In this document: positions 9,064-17,659 of the stretch, one piece after another
Layout: each line of letters starts with the position of its first letter
Position numbering within the stretch: the stretch's first letter is position 1
Source of the DNA: an uncultured Porphyromonas sp.
Lineage (GTDB): Bacteria; Bacteroidota; Bacteroidia; Bacteroidales; Porphyromonadaceae
Assembly: GCF_938046015.1 (NCBI RefSeq)
Contig: NZ_CALIXW010000036.1
Location: forward strand, 129,717-193,716
Direction of reading: 5' to 3'
Length of the DNA: 64,000 nt
The notes under the pieces: model-generated
What the model was told of the DNA's origin: nothing
Database searches by the model: none
Seen by the model: the letters and a program-made list of their open reading frames with translations, nothing else
Position numbers and translations under genes: made by a program

Positions 9064-9651
9064 CTAGGCTGGGATGATACTGTAGAAGAGCATGCCGAAG
9101 ACGCCCGCCAGCCCGAGTATAAGGATGGGGCTGACGCGGAAGCGGTAGACGGCGATGAAGGCAGCGGCGAAGAGGACGAGGCTGAGGCCGAACTGCACGC
9201 GCTCCGTCTCTGGGGCGCCGAAGGTCTCGGCATTCATCAGCACCAGCGCTGCCGCTGCTATGAGGCCGACGATGGTCGGGCGTAGGACAGCGAAGATCCC
9301 CTTTAGGATGGGGCTATCCTTGTGCCGTACCAAGATGCGACTGACGGCGAGCATAAGGATGAAGGGGAGCCAAAGGATGGAGAGGGTCGTGATCAGAGAA
9401 CCCAGCATAGCCATCGAGGGCGGGTAGCCCGCGTTGAGCACCGAGGTGTAGCCCACGTAGGTAGCCATGTTGATCCCGAGGGGGCCAGGCGTCATCTGGC
9501 TCACGGCGATGATGTCGGTGAACTCTGCCGAGCTCAGCCAGTGATGCTTCGTGACCACCTCGCCCTGAATGAGCGAGAGCATCGCGTAGCCGCCGCCGAA
9601 GCCTACGATACCGATTTTGGAGAAGACGAGGAAGAGCTGTAGGAAGATCAT
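9064..9651 (-). CDS. Chromate transporter family, half-size subunit 2
   Basis: Inner-membrane protein of the CHR family (ChrA type), short form with one CHR domain of about six helices, 195 residues from the ATG at 9649-9651. I chose this start because it has CTATG context, begins directly at the first helix (MIFLQLFLVFSKIG), and lies 4 bp after the previous stop. A longer reading would overlap that gene. Motifs are FGGGYAMLSLIQ and SQMTPGPLGINMATYVG. Adjacent half-size CHR genes are known to act together as heterodimers. The transported anion (chromate or otherwise) is unproven. Confidence 0.9.
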   Translation of the reverse strand: MIFLQLFLVFSKIGIVGFGGGYAMLSLIQGEVVTKHHWLSSAEFTDIIAVSQMTPGPLGINMATYVGYTSVLNAGYPPSMAMLGSLITTLSILWLPFILMLAVSRILVRHKDSPILKGIFAVLRPTIVGLIAAAALVLMNAETFGAPETERVQFGLSLVLFAAAFIAVYRFRVSPILILGLAGVFGMLFYSIIPA

Positions 9652-9655
9652 AGCA

Positions 9656-10204
9656 CTAGGGGCGACGTGAAGTGAGTAGGCCATAGACCCAGCCGCAAAG
9701 CCCCGCCACGAGGATCACGTACACGGGAGAGACCCCGAGCAGATAGATGAGGCCTGCCGCAAGGATAGGGATCCAGAAGGTGTAGCGCGTCAGCTGTGCC
9801 GTGCGCGCCATGGAGAAGACGGGAGCCGCGATCATCGCTACGACTACGGGGCGTATGGCTCGGAAGGCGTACTCCACGAGCTGGATATCCTTGTACTCAT
9901 GGAAGAAGGCCGCCAGTAGCAGGATGATGACGAAGGAGGGGAGTACGTTGGCCCCAGCTGCCAGCAGAGCCATACGTACCCCGCCGAGCTTGTATCCGAT
10001 GTGCCCAGCCATGTCGACGGCGAAGATGCCCGGGGTGGCCTGGGCTACGGCGAGGATGTCGAGGAACTCCTGCTTGCTGAGCCAGCCTGCCTTATCGACG
10101 ATCTCACGCTCCATCATCGGGATCATGGCATAGCCGCCGCCGATGGTCGTGACGCCGATCTTGAAGAAGATGCTGAAGAGTTGTCGCTGCTCTTGGCGTG
10201 TCAT
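9656..10204 (-). CDS. Chromate transporter family, half-size subunit 1
   Basis: First half of the short-chain CHR pair, 182 residues from the ATG at 10202-10204 (MTRQEQRQLFSIFFKIG). The longer upstream reading runs into the pepO terminator region and adds no conserved sequence. It shows the family motifs TIGGGYAMIPMMEREIV and AVAQATPGIFAVDMAGHIG, which mirror the second half (GGGYAM and TPG). It leads the small operon with its partner and murI. No TAnnTTTG promoter was found in the short gap to the pepO terminator. Confidence 0.9.
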   Translation of the reverse strand: MTRQEQRQLFSIFFKIGVTTIGGGYAMIPMMEREIVDKAGWLSKQEFLDILAVAQATPGIFAVDMAGHIGYKLGGVRMALLAAGANVLPSFVIILLLAAFFHEYKDIQLVEYAFRAIRPVVVAMIAAPVFSMARTAQLTRYTFWIPILAAGLIYLLGVSPVYVILVAGLCGWVYGLLTSRRP

Positions 10205-10247
10205 TGGGTAGAGTAGAGGGAGGACTGCTCCTGAGCCTAAAGAAAGG

Positions 10248-10287
10248 GCGAGCAAGTACCCTGCTGTAGGGCTAGGTACTTGCTCGC
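10248..10287 (-). terminator. Intrinsic terminator after pepO
   Basis: A 13-bp perfect GC-rich stem (10248-10260 with 10275-10287) and a 14-nt loop, 22 bp past the pepO stop. On the minus strand the stem is followed by a TTTCTTT tract, a classical rho-independent design. Confidence 0.88.
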
Positions 10288-10309
10288 TTGCCTTGGGAAG
10301 GGGAGTGGA

Positions 10310-12361
10310 CTACCAGACGAGGACGCGCTGGCTGGGTGCCAGGTACATCTTGTCGCTCGGCTTGATCTGGAAGGCCTTGTAGAAGGGGTCGATGTTCTTG
10401 AGCGCCTGATTGACACGCAGCAGCCCGAGGCTGTGGGGGTCGATCTTGGTCAAGCGGCGGATCTCAGCCTCGGTGATATTCTGTCCCCAGAGGCGTGCAT
10501 AGGCGATGTAGAAGCGCTGCTCGGGCGTCAGGCCGTCGATCTTAGGCGTCTTCTGCCCCTGCTGGGCGATCTGCAGCGCCAGGTGGGCGATGGTCAGCCC
10601 GCCCTGGTCGGCGATGTTCTCCCCGAGCGTCAGGGCACCATTAGCCTTGAGCCCTGGGGCTACCGTGACGGCGGAGAACTGCTTGGCCAGACGCTCGGTC
10701 GTAGCCTCGAACTTTTTACGGTCGGACTCCGTCCACCAGTTGTTCATATTGCCATCCTTGTCGAAGTTGGAGCCCTCGTCGTCGAAGCCGTGCGTCATCT
10801 CGTGCCCGATGACGACTCCGATCGCTCCGTAGTTCACCGCGTCGTCGGCCGCCATATTGAAGAAGGGCGGCTGGAGGATCCCTGCGGGGAAGCAGATCTC
10901 ATTGGTCGTGGGCATGTAGTAGGCATTCACCTCCTGGGGATTCATCAGCCACTTGGCACGGTCTACGGGCTGACCGAGGTCCTTGAGGTTGTCGGCCTGA
11001 GCGAAGGCAGAGGCTGCCTCGAGGTTCTCGTAGTAGCTCTTGCTGGCGTCGATATCGAGGCTGCTGAAGTCCTGCCACTTGTCAGGGTAGCCGATCTTAA
11101 TGACGAAGCTACTGAGCTTCTCCTGAGCCTTCTGCTTGGTCTCGGCACTCATCCAGCTGAGGGCATTGACGCGCTGGGAGAGGGCCTTCTGTAGGTTCTC
11201 GACCAGCTGGAGCATGCGCTCCTTGGCCTCGGGGGAGAAGTGACGCTTGACGTACTCCTGCCCCAGGGGCTCACCCAGCACGCTTTGCACGACGCTGAGG
11301 CTGCGGCGCCAGCGCGGGTGCATCTCTTTGCGCCCGCTCAGCTGCTTGCCGTAGAAGTCGAACTTAGCCTCGGCGAAGGCATCGCTCAGCGCCTCGGCCG
11401 CGCCATTGACGGTATGGGCGAGATAGAAGTCCTTGAGCTCGGCGAGCGAAGCACCAGCATACCACTTGTCGAAGGCCTTGAAGAAGTTGATCTGGGAGAA
11501 GTTCGCCGTCTCCAGCTTCAGCCCGCGCTTCTGGAAGTAGCCCAGCCAGTCGAAGCCCTTGTGCTCGGCAGCGAAGTCCGCGATACGTACGATGTTGTAG
11601 TTCTTCTGCGAGTCGCGCAGCTCGGTCTGTGCGTAGGCGAACTGTGCCAGCTCGGTCTCTACCTTGAGCGTATTGCGAGCGATGCGCGCGGCATCCGTAG
11701 CGCTGTAGCCTGCTAGCTGCAGGACGCGCACGAGGTAGGCCTCGTAGCCCTGGCGCACCTGCTTCATCTCGGCACCCTGCTCGACGTAGTAGTCGCGGGG
11801 GCCCAGACCGAGGCTGGGCTGGAAGAGGGCAAAGATGTTCATCGTGCTGTTCTTCTCGTCAGCACCCACCCCCGAGCGGAAGAGGAGTCCCTCGCCGTAC
11901 TTCTGGTCCTCGGCTGCGATGAGGTCGAGGAGCTCAGCCTTGGACTGGAGGGCCTCGATGCGCGCGAGCTGTCGCTTGATGGGCTGAGCGCCCTGAGCAT
12001 TGCGCGTGACGCTATCTAGTGCCTGGGTGTAGAGTGTGGCGATGCGGTATTCATTGCTCCCCTTGACCTGCTGGCTATGGGAGAGCTCCTCGACGATCTG
12101 ACGGATCTGCGCCGTGGAGGAGTCCTGGAGGACGTCGAAGGTGCCGAAGCGGCTGTAGGCAGGCTTCAGGGGATTCTTCTTGATCCAGCCGCCATTGACG
12201 TAGTGGTAGAAGTCGGTCTGCGGGCGCACCTTGAGATCCATGTCTGCAAAGTCGATGGCGGGCTTGCCCTTGCCCTTGGGTGCCTGAGCGCTGGCCGTCG
12301 TGAGGCCCTGGGCGATGAGTGCCCCGAGGCCTAGGGTGATAATAGTCTTTTTAATCCCCAT
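10310..12361 (-). CDS. pepO: M13 family zinc endopeptidase (neprilysin/PepO-like)
   Basis: Exported zinc oligopeptidase of the neprilysin/endothelin-converting-enzyme family, 683 residues. It has a signal peptide (MGIKKTIITLGLG...ASAQA). The zinc site is VIGHEMTHGFDDE with the HExxH at 520-524, and the third ligand Glu581 is in GENIADQGG, the normal 60-residue spacing. The NAYYMP substrate-binding motif is present at about 479. The C-terminus ends RVLVW, close to the family's terminal CxxW. PepO of Porphyromonas gingivalis is a close family member studied for host peptide cleavage. The gene is monocistronic, with its own promoter at 12430-12437 and a terminator at 10248-10287. Confidence 0.95.
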   Translation of the reverse strand: MGIKKTIITLGLGALIAQGLTTASAQAPKGKGKPAIDFADMDLKVRPQTDFYHYVNGGWIKKNPLKPAYSRFGTFDVLQDSSTAQIRQIVEELSHSQQVKGSNEYRIATLYTQALDSVTRNAQGAQPIKRQLARIEALQSKAELLDLIAAEDQKYGEGLLFRSGVGADEKNSTMNIFALFQPSLGLGPRDYYVEQGAEMKQVRQGYEAYLVRVLQLAGYSATDAARIARNTLKVETELAQFAYAQTELRDSQKNYNIVRIADFAAEHKGFDWLGYFQKRGLKLETANFSQINFFKAFDKWYAGASLAELKDFYLAHTVNGAAEALSDAFAEAKFDFYGKQLSGRKEMHPRWRRSLSVVQSVLGEPLGQEYVKRHFSPEAKERMLQLVENLQKALSQRVNALSWMSAETKQKAQEKLSSFVIKIGYPDKWQDFSSLDIDASKSYYENLEAASAFAQADNLKDLGQPVDRAKWLMNPQEVNAYYMPTTNEICFPAGILQPPFFNMAADDAVNYGAIGVVIGHEMTHGFDDEGSNFDKDGNMNNWWTESDRKKFEATTERLAKQFSAVTVAPGLKANGALTLGENIADQGGLTIAHLALQIAQQGQKTPKIDGLTPEQRFYIAYARLWGQNITEAEIRRLTKIDPHSLGLLRVNQALKNIDPFYKAFQIKPSDKMYLAPSQRVLVW

Positions 12362-12429
12362 AGTTGTATCTCTTATCCTTGATGTGTGTGCGTGCGGGCT
12401 GGGGGTGCCAGACCCGCATTTGCGTGCGA

Positions 12430-12437
12430 CAAATATA
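12430..12437 (-). promoter_or_regulatory. Bacteroidetes -7 promoter element for pepO
   Basis: Minus-strand TATATTTG fits TAnnTTTG and lies 69 bp before the pepO start. It is in an AT-rich patch of an otherwise GC-rich gap. Confidence 0.6.
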
Positions 12438-12490
12438 CGACTTTCTTCCCTCCCCTAGGGTGAAGCGGCCTGGGCGAAGTGCTAGCTACA

Positions 12491-12597
12491 CGAGGGATAT
12501 CCGTCACGGAGCCGAGGGCTATCTGTCAGCTATCTGAGGGGTATCGGTGAGCTATGCTGAGGGATATCGGTCAGCGCTGTGAGGGATATCAGTCAGC
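12491..12597 (+). repeat. Phased-dyad intergenic repeat, copy B (5 units)
   Basis: Five imperfect dyads with centres at 12498.5, 12520.5, 12542.5, 12565.5 and 12587.5 (22, 22, 23, 22 bp). Units resemble TGAGGGATATCAGTCAGC. All cores are TA-centred, and it has one unit more than other copies. It lies in the 360-bp gap 12362-12721 between pepO and the TamA-like gene. Apart from the pepO promoter and the terminator at 12627-12665 the gap shows nothing else. Confidence 0.9.
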
Positions 12598-12626
12598 GAC
12601 GCTTGGCCTTGGGGGCGCCTCGATAC

Positions 12627-12665
12627 AGCACGAGCCCAGCCGTCGGGGAGGGCTGGGCTCGTGCT
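12627..12665 (-). terminator. Intrinsic terminator after the TamA-like gene
   Basis: A perfect 15-bp stem (12627-12641 with 12651-12665) and a 9-nt loop, 57 bp past the stop of the outer-membrane lipoprotein gene. The U-tract is poor. Confidence 0.72.
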
Positions 12666-12721
12666 ATTTAGGACCAAGGTGAAGCGCTGCGGCCTCGTGT
12701 ATGGGATGGGCCTCGTGTGCC

Positions 12722-15010
12722 TTAGAAGGGGTAGCCGATGGCGAAGTGGAAGGCCAGGAGCTCCTGCGGGCTCTGATAGCCGATGACCCAGGGGCGGCCA
12801 TTCTCGACCTGCGGGTCATAGACCTTGAGCCCTGCGTCGAAGCGTAGGACGAAGTAGTTGAAATCCCAGCGCAGCCCCATCCCAGAGGAGAGTGCGATCT
12901 CGCGGTAGAAGCGCTTGACGTCAAAGACGCCCTGTGGCTGGTTCTCGTAGTCACGGATGGCCCAGATATTTCCCGCGTCGGCGAAGAAGGCCAGCTGGAT
13001 GTCCCCGATGGCGCGCATCCGATACTCGGCACTGAGCTCCAGCTTGAGGTCTCCCACCTGGTCGAAGATCGTACGGCTCGCCGAGCGAGGCATGCTCCCT
13101 GGGCCGAGGCTGCGGGCACTCCAGCCGCGTATGCTATTGGCCCCCCCGACGAAGTAGCGCAAGTCCACGGGGACGAAGCGGCTATTGCCGTAGGGGATAG
13201 CAGCGCCTAGCCCGAGGCGATAGGCGAAGGCATTGCCCTCACCGAGGCGACGCAGGCCGCTGTAGTCGATCTCGGCCTTGACGAACTGCGCGTAGTTCGT
13301 GCCAAAGAGCTCGTACTCGCCACTCCCTGCCTTTCCCCGTTTCAGGAGATGGGAGAGCCCGTAGAGGACGTTGCCCGCCGACTGGAGGTAGAGGCGGAGG
13401 TTGTGCACCCAGGGGCTGGTATTGAGGCGGTAGTCGTTGAGCGAGTTGTAGCGGAAGAGGTAGGAGGCGCCGAAGACAAACTGGTCACGGTAGTTGAGGA
13501 TCTGTGTGATCAGCGGTAGGAGCCTACGGAAGTCCTCGTTGATGTAGCCGAAGTGGAGGTAGTCCAGGTCCACCACCTTGAGCTGATGGCGGTAGGCGCT
13601 ACTGTAGTGGCTGTACCAGCTATAGCCCCAGTCAAAGGAGAGGATGTTGCGGCTGAACTCGGGACGGCTGTGGTGGTCGTAGCTGAGCTGTAGGTCCGTA
13701 GTGGAGCGTATCGTCGATGGCCCACTGGTGTGGAGGAAGGGGATGAGGAGCTTGGGGAAGCTCAGCGAGGTCTCCAGCCCGTAGCTGCGGTGGTCGCTAG
13801 CCTTGCCGCGGAAGCTCTCGTAGCCGCCGCGTAGCTGCAGGCGCCACTGCTCGCCCCCAGCGAAGAGATTATTGTGCATGAAGGTCAGGGAGGCGCTCGC
13901 CCCTAGGCTGCCCGAGGAATTGGTACCGACGATATCGCCGCTGAGGCTCTTGCTGCGCTCGGCCGTGGTCAGGATGTCGGCATTCAGCACGGGCTCCTTA
14001 GACAGTGAGTCTGGCTGGTAGCGTATGGAGACGGAGCGTAGGCTCGCCAGGTCGCTGAGGCTGGAGTAGGTGCGTGCCGTACTCTGCTGGGAATAGAGAT
14101 CCCCTGGGCGTATCCAGATGCGGTGGTCGAGCTCCGAGGGGCGCAGGTAGTGCAGGCGCTCCAGGCGGTAGTCGATGCCATTGTGCGTGGTGTCGCGGTA
14201 GAGCGTGCTGTCACTTGGCTCGCTGCGCCCCTGATGCAGCAGGCGCACCCGTCCGATACGGTAGACGGACTGGCTGCTATTGATACGGCTGCGTACCCAG
14301 ACGTCCTGATGGGCCAGCGTGTCGACGTCGAAGCGAATGCTGTCCCCCGTGAAGGTGTAGTAGCCGCGATTGCGTAGGATGAGGGCGATACGCTCCTGCT
14401 CGGCGCGCATGGCCCTGGGCGAGAGCTTCTGCCCAGGACGGAGGAGGCTGCTGTACTGCTCCCCGTAGTAGAGTCGTCGCTGTAGGAGCGTGTCTGTGGG
14501 GTGAAGCAGGGGGCGGAGGGTGCTGTCGCTGATTGCCTCTTCGTGATGGCCTATGGTGAAGCGTGGCCCTGGGATGATGTGGTATAGGAGACGCGCCTTG
14601 CGCCCCGCGGTATCGACCTGCAGCTGGGTCTCGGCATTGAGGTAGCCGAGGTTGTAGAGCGCGGCGGTGAGGTTCGCCTGACCGAACTCTGCCTCCTGCT
14701 CATTGTAGAGTACGGGGGCGCTGCCGATACGGCGTAGCAGGCGGTTGATGAAGCTGTTGCTGCCTGGCTTACTTAGGTTGTAGATGCCCAGCGTCCAGTC
14801 GAAGATGCCGAGCAGACGTGCATTGGGCTGCAGCGGGAGGTAGTTCCTCAGCTCGCCCAGCTCCCGCTGCTCGCTCGGGCTCAGCGAGTCCACCTGGATC
14901 TTGACACTACGCAGGAGGTACTGCCCGGGCTGTACGTGGCGTGTCGTATTGCAGGCACTCAGCAGGAGGAGTCCCGTGAGACCGTAGAGGAGGTGCCGTC
15001 TTCTAGTCAT
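12722..15010 (-). CDS. TamA/BamA-like (Omp85) outer-membrane lipoprotein
   Basis: Predicted outer-membrane assembly factor with a lipidated N-terminus, 762 residues from the ATG at 15008-15010. This start gives a lipoprotein signal (MTRRRHLLYGLTGLLLLSAC, lipidated Cys20) and overlaps the aroE stop by 8 bp; the longer reading adds only non-signal residues. POTRA-like repeats fill about residues 30-330. The C-terminal 16-strand barrel carries the Omp85 loop motif VGGANSIRGWSARSLGPG and ends in AIGYPF, with a terminal Phe as usual for Bam clients. It is a paralogue of the gene at 39777-42185, which sits beside tamB. This copy has no tamB neighbour. Lipidated TamA-like proteins (TamL) are a Bacteroidetes trait. 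Confidence 0.88.
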   Translation of the reverse strand: MTRRRHLLYGLTGLLLLSACNTTRHVQPGQYLLRSVKIQVDSLSPSEQRELGELRNYLPLQPNARLLGIFDWTLGIYNLSKPGSNSFINRLLRRIGSAPVLYNEQEAEFGQANLTAALYNLGYLNAETQLQVDTAGRKARLLYHIIPGPRFTIGHHEEAISDSTLRPLLHPTDTLLQRRLYYGEQYSSLLRPGQKLSPRAMRAEQERIALILRNRGYYTFTGDSIRFDVDTLAHQDVWVRSRINSSQSVYRIGRVRLLHQGRSEPSDSTLYRDTTHNGIDYRLERLHYLRPSELDHRIWIRPGDLYSQQSTARTYSSLSDLASLRSVSIRYQPDSLSKEPVLNADILTTAERSKSLSGDIVGTNSSGSLGASASLTFMHNNLFAGGEQWRLQLRGGYESFRGKASDHRSYGLETSLSFPKLLIPFLHTSGPSTIRSTTDLQLSYDHHSRPEFSRNILSFDWGYSWYSHYSSAYRHQLKVVDLDYLHFGYINEDFRRLLPLITQILNYRDQFVFGASYLFRYNSLNDYRLNTSPWVHNLRLYLQSAGNVLYGLSHLLKRGKAGSGEYELFGTNYAQFVKAEIDYSGLRRLGEGNAFAYRLGLGAAIPYGNSRFVPVDLRYFVGGANSIRGWSARSLGPGSMPRSASRTIFDQVGDLKLELSAEYRMRAIGDIQLAFFADAGNIWAIRDYENQPQGVFDVKRFYREIALSSGMGLRWDFNYFVLRFDAGLKVYDPQVENGRPWVIGYQSPQELLAFHFAIGYPF

Positions 15011-15755
15011 GGCTGGTCCATATATGCCAGGCGGCATCGGCCTGGAGGTGGAGCATCTCGAGCCCGTCCTTGGTCTGGGTACCTCGGGCTGCAGCCAGCT
15101 CGAGGAAGCGGGTGGGCGAGGGATTGTAGATGAGGTCGTAGCAGTAGTGTGCGGGTGTCAGCGCCTCGTAGGGTACCTGTAGCGTCTCCCCGAGCTGGAG
15201 GCCGACGGGCGTTGTATTGACCCAGAGCGGGTAGCGAGCGGCCAGCTCTGGGCTTAGCTCCTCGTAGCTGAGCTGTCCCGCACGGGGCTGTCGGCTGACG
15301 AGGGTTGGGCTGATGCCGCGCTCCGTCAGGGCATGGACTACGGCGCGAGCTGCACCTCCCGTCCCGAGTACCAGGGCTCGATCGAGCTTCACCTCCCCAA
15401 GCCAGCCATCGAGGCTAAGACCGAAGCCGAGGTGATCCGTATTGTAGGCCTTGATCTCCAGCGCCTCGTCCGTGCGGCGATGTATGGCGAGGACATTGGC
15501 CGAGCCTATAGCCTCGACCTCGGGACTGAGCTGCTGGGCGTAGCGCAGCACCTGCTCCTTGTAGGGTAGCGTGATGTTGAGCCCAACCAGCTCGGGCTGC
15601 TCACGCAGCAGTGCCTCGAGCTCCTCGATGCGCTCCAGATGAAAGAGCCTGTAGTCCGCAGCTATCCCTTCGCGCTCGAAGCGCTCGCGGAAGTACGCAG
15701 GGGAGAAGCTGTGGGAGAGCTTGCGTCCTATGAGCCCGTATAGCTTAGCCTTCAT
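15003..15755 (-). CDS. aroE: Shikimate dehydrogenase
   Basis: NADPH-dependent reduction of 3-dehydroshikimate to shikimate in aromatic amino-acid synthesis. It is 250 residues, slightly short but complete. The shikimate pocket shows GRKLSHSFSP (residues 10-19) and NITLPYKE with the catalytic Lys66. NTDHLGF with Asp107 completes the Lys-Asp pair. The nucleotide fold has LGTGGAARAVV at 130-140. It lies 11 bp after the cobalamin gene cbiET and overlaps the next gene by 8 bp, so translation may be coupled. No link between aroE and its neighbours is known to me. Confidence 0.95.
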   Translation of the reverse strand: MKAKLYGLIGRKLSHSFSPAYFRERFEREGIAADYRLFHLERIEELEALLREQPELVGLNITLPYKEQVLRYAQQLSPEVEAIGSANVLAIHRRTDEALEIKAYNTDHLGFGLSLDGWLGEVKLDRALVLGTGGAARAVVHALTERGISPTLVSRQPRAGQLSYEELSPELAARYPLWVNTTPVGLQLGETLQVPYEALTPAHYCYDLIYNPSPTRFLELAAARGTQTKDGLEMLHLQADAAWHIWTSHD

Positions 15756-15766
15756 CGCCTCGCTGC

Positions 15767-16984
15767 TTAGCCTCGGCCTGGCTTGGCCTGGAGTATGGTG
15801 ATGGGGTTGTGCTGGTCTACCGCCAGCAGCGTCTCGTAGCTGATGTGCCAGCCTACGGAGGCTACCGAAGCGCGGAAGTTGTCTAGCGTCTCAGTGGAGA
15901 CGGAGTTGAATACCAGCACGCCGCGCTCGCCCATCAGCGTGGTCAGGCGCTCGACGAACTCCTGCAGGTGTCCGCCATGACCGCCGATGAAGGCAGCCTC
16001 GGGGCGCGGTAGCTGCTCCAGATCCTGCTGCAGGAAGTCGCCGATGAGGTAGTCGATCCCAGGGGCGTGGAAGCGGTGGCTATTGGTCTGCATCAGTTCG
16101 TCTCCCTCGGGGCGTATCTCGAAGGACTGTATCTGCAGGTGCGGATAGCGGAGCTTCGCCTCGATAGAGACACTCCCCGTACAGAAGCCCACATCCCAGA
16201 GGCAGCGGCGCTGCTCTAGCTCGAGGAGGCTGAGGCTCACTAGGCGGATGGGCATCTTGGTGATCATGTTCACTCGGCCATTGAGGGGGAAGAAGTCGAG
16301 CTCCTTGAGGCCAAGCGGGGCGGCGTACTGCGTGGGGGCCTTATACTCGAGGATGAGGCAATTGGGGTGGGCAAAGTCGCGCCCAGGTACCTCCTCTAGG
16401 GGGAGGCTGTAGGTCTCCTGTCGCTCGCCCCCGAGCAGCACCCCGATGTGCATCGTGTAGCCCTCGTAGCCGTAGTCGAGCATGCGCTGGGCGATGACGC
16501 TCGGCGTATGCTTCTTGTCGGTCAGTACCCCGACCTTAGCCCTGCGCTCGATGAGGGCACGGTCGAACTCGTGCCAAGGGCGTCCCGTCAGCGAGACGAC
16601 ATACATATCGTGGTAGGGCAGGCGCAGCGCATGCGCCAGCATCTGCAGCGAGCTGAAGCTGGGTACGGTGCGCTCGACACGCCCAGGGAACTCGCGCATC
16701 AGTGTCGTGGTGAAGCCGAAGAAGAGCGGGTCGCCTGAGGCGAAGACCACGACGGGCGCATCGTGCTGGCGGTATTGAGCGTAGACGTCCTCCAGCGGTA
16801 CGGTGATGTCGATCCAGAGGGCATCCTCGGGGAGTAAGGCCGCGACGAGCTCGCGGTGACGGCGTCCCCCTGAGAAGATGCGGTGCTGGGCGATGAGGGC
16901 CTGAAGGTCTGGGCTGAACTGGGGGGCCTCCTCGTCGTTCATGCCGAGGACGATGAAGGAGAGCCCGCTATCGTGATGCTTCAT
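15767..16984 (-). CDS. cbiET: Precorrin-6Y C5,15-methyltransferase (decarboxylating), CbiE-CbiT fusion
   Basis: Bifunctional corrin-ring methylase (CobL type) that methylates C5 and C15 and decarboxylates the C12 acetate during cobalamin synthesis. It is 405 residues. The CbiE domain (about 1-200) has the tetrapyrrole-methylase FASGDPLFFG motif at 81-90. The CbiT domain (about 230-400) has the SAM-binding DVGFCTGSVSIEA at 264-276, a mild variant of the usual DIGAGTG. Another cobalamin enzyme, the CbiG-CbiF fusion, lies 35 kb away, so the pathway is scattered. A TAnnTTTG promoter is 53 bp upstream. No cobalamin riboswitch was recognised. Confidence 0.94.
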   Translation of the reverse strand: MKHHDSGLSFIVLGMNDEEAPQFSPDLQALIAQHRIFSGGRRHRELVAALLPEDALWIDITVPLEDVYAQYRQHDAPVVVFASGDPLFFGFTTTLMREFPGRVERTVPSFSSLQMLAHALRLPYHDMYVVSLTGRPWHEFDRALIERRAKVGVLTDKKHTPSVIAQRMLDYGYEGYTMHIGVLLGGERQETYSLPLEEVPGRDFAHPNCLILEYKAPTQYAAPLGLKELDFFPLNGRVNMITKMPIRLVSLSLLELEQRRCLWDVGFCTGSVSIEAKLRYPHLQIQSFEIRPEGDELMQTNSHRFHAPGIDYLIGDFLQQDLEQLPRPEAAFIGGHGGHLQEFVERLTTLMGERGVLVFNSVSTETLDNFRASVASVGWHISYETLLAVDQHNPITILQAKPGRG

Positions 16985-17036
16985 TGAGCTAGGATATTTG
17001 TGGTGATGGTTCTGGATGTAACATCCGCTTGCGCTG

Positions 17037-17044
17037 CAAAAATA
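17037..17044 (-). promoter_or_regulatory. Bacteroidetes -7 promoter element for cbiET
   Basis: Minus-strand TATTTTTG fits TAnnTTTG, 53 bp before the cbiET start. No convincing -33 element. Confidence 0.55.
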
Positions 17045-17300
17045 CCGCTAATTCTGCGCTTCGCCACATGGACGCTCCGTCAAGCGGCCTCATAAGGCGC
17101 TCGGGCGCTCTTTGGCCTCTGCCGAAGTCCAAAGGGGGATGAAGCTCCCTCGGTGTAATCCGTGCGAGCTGTCGCAGGGGCTCGCCTGTCCCTCGTTCAC
17201 CTCCGAGGGCTACTTGCCTTACTCCTTAGCTTAGCTCCTATAGGCTGGGGTTAGCCCGCTCCCTTATCCTGCGATGCAGCATAGCTATGGGGGAGGGCTC

Positions 17301-17384
17301 GTGAGGGATATCAGTCAGTCCGCTGAGGAACGTCCGTCACACCTCTGATGGATACCCGTCAGGAGGCTGAGGGCTATCCCTCAC
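17301..17384 (+). repeat. Phased-dyad intergenic repeat, copy C (4 units)
   Basis: Dyad centres at 17309.5, 17331.5, 17353.5 and 17375.5, exactly 22 bp apart. Unit 2 has the C/G-centred core (AACGTC). The first ten bases (GTGAGGGATA) and the last ten (TATCCCTCAC) are perfect inverted repeats. It lies in the 675-bp gap 16985-17659 between cbiET and the MFS gene. The rest of that gap holds the cbiET promoter and the terminator at 17588-17625. I see nothing else, including no small gene. Confidence 0.92.
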
Positions 17385-17587
17385 GGAGCTGGGATGAGGC
17401 TGTCGCCGCGCTGTCGCTTGGCCTCCCTTGGCTCGGCCTAGGCTGGAGGTGAAGTGTAGGCTACGTCTTGGCTGTGCCTTCGCTTTGTCGGGCAGGAGCT
17501 TAGAGCGATCTCCCCGCTTTGCTTAAACGCAGCTCTCCTTCCCCAGGATATAGGGCCTTTTAGTCTTTAGCCTAGGAGCTGAAAAAG

Positions 17588-17625
17588 ACGAAGCCCCGAG
17601 CGCAGGACTGCACTCGGGGCTTCGT
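17588..17625 (-). terminator. Intrinsic terminator after the MFS gene
   Basis: A 13-bp perfect stem (17588-17600 with 17613-17625) containing GAAGCCCCGAG/CTCGGGGCTTC, 34 bp past the MFS stop. The minus-strand tail is TCTTTTTC. The same stem sequence is reused at 59879-59914. Confidence 0.9.
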
Positions 17626-17659
17626 AATGTGGGCTTGCTAAGGAGCGAGCGAGGTGAGC

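Noticed and set aside
10280..11194. A 304-codon open frame antisense to pepO
   Set aside because: It covers the pepO zinc-site region on the other strand and has no independent promoter or protein-like features. The pepO reading is certain.
12664..13119. A 151-codon frame overlapping the 3' end of the first TamA-like gene
   Set aside because: Ser/Arg-rich shadow frame on the same strand, with the true frame well supported by the Omp85 motif and the terminal Phe.
16985..17100. Cobalamin riboswitch before cbiET
   Set aside because: No convincing B12-box or the long paired leader was recognised, and the promoter lies only 53 bp from the start.
17301..17384. CRISPR-like spacing of short repeats
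   Set aside because: There are no unique spacers of constant length between identical repeats, no leader, and no cas genes. The units abut and vary, as in a phased-dyad element.
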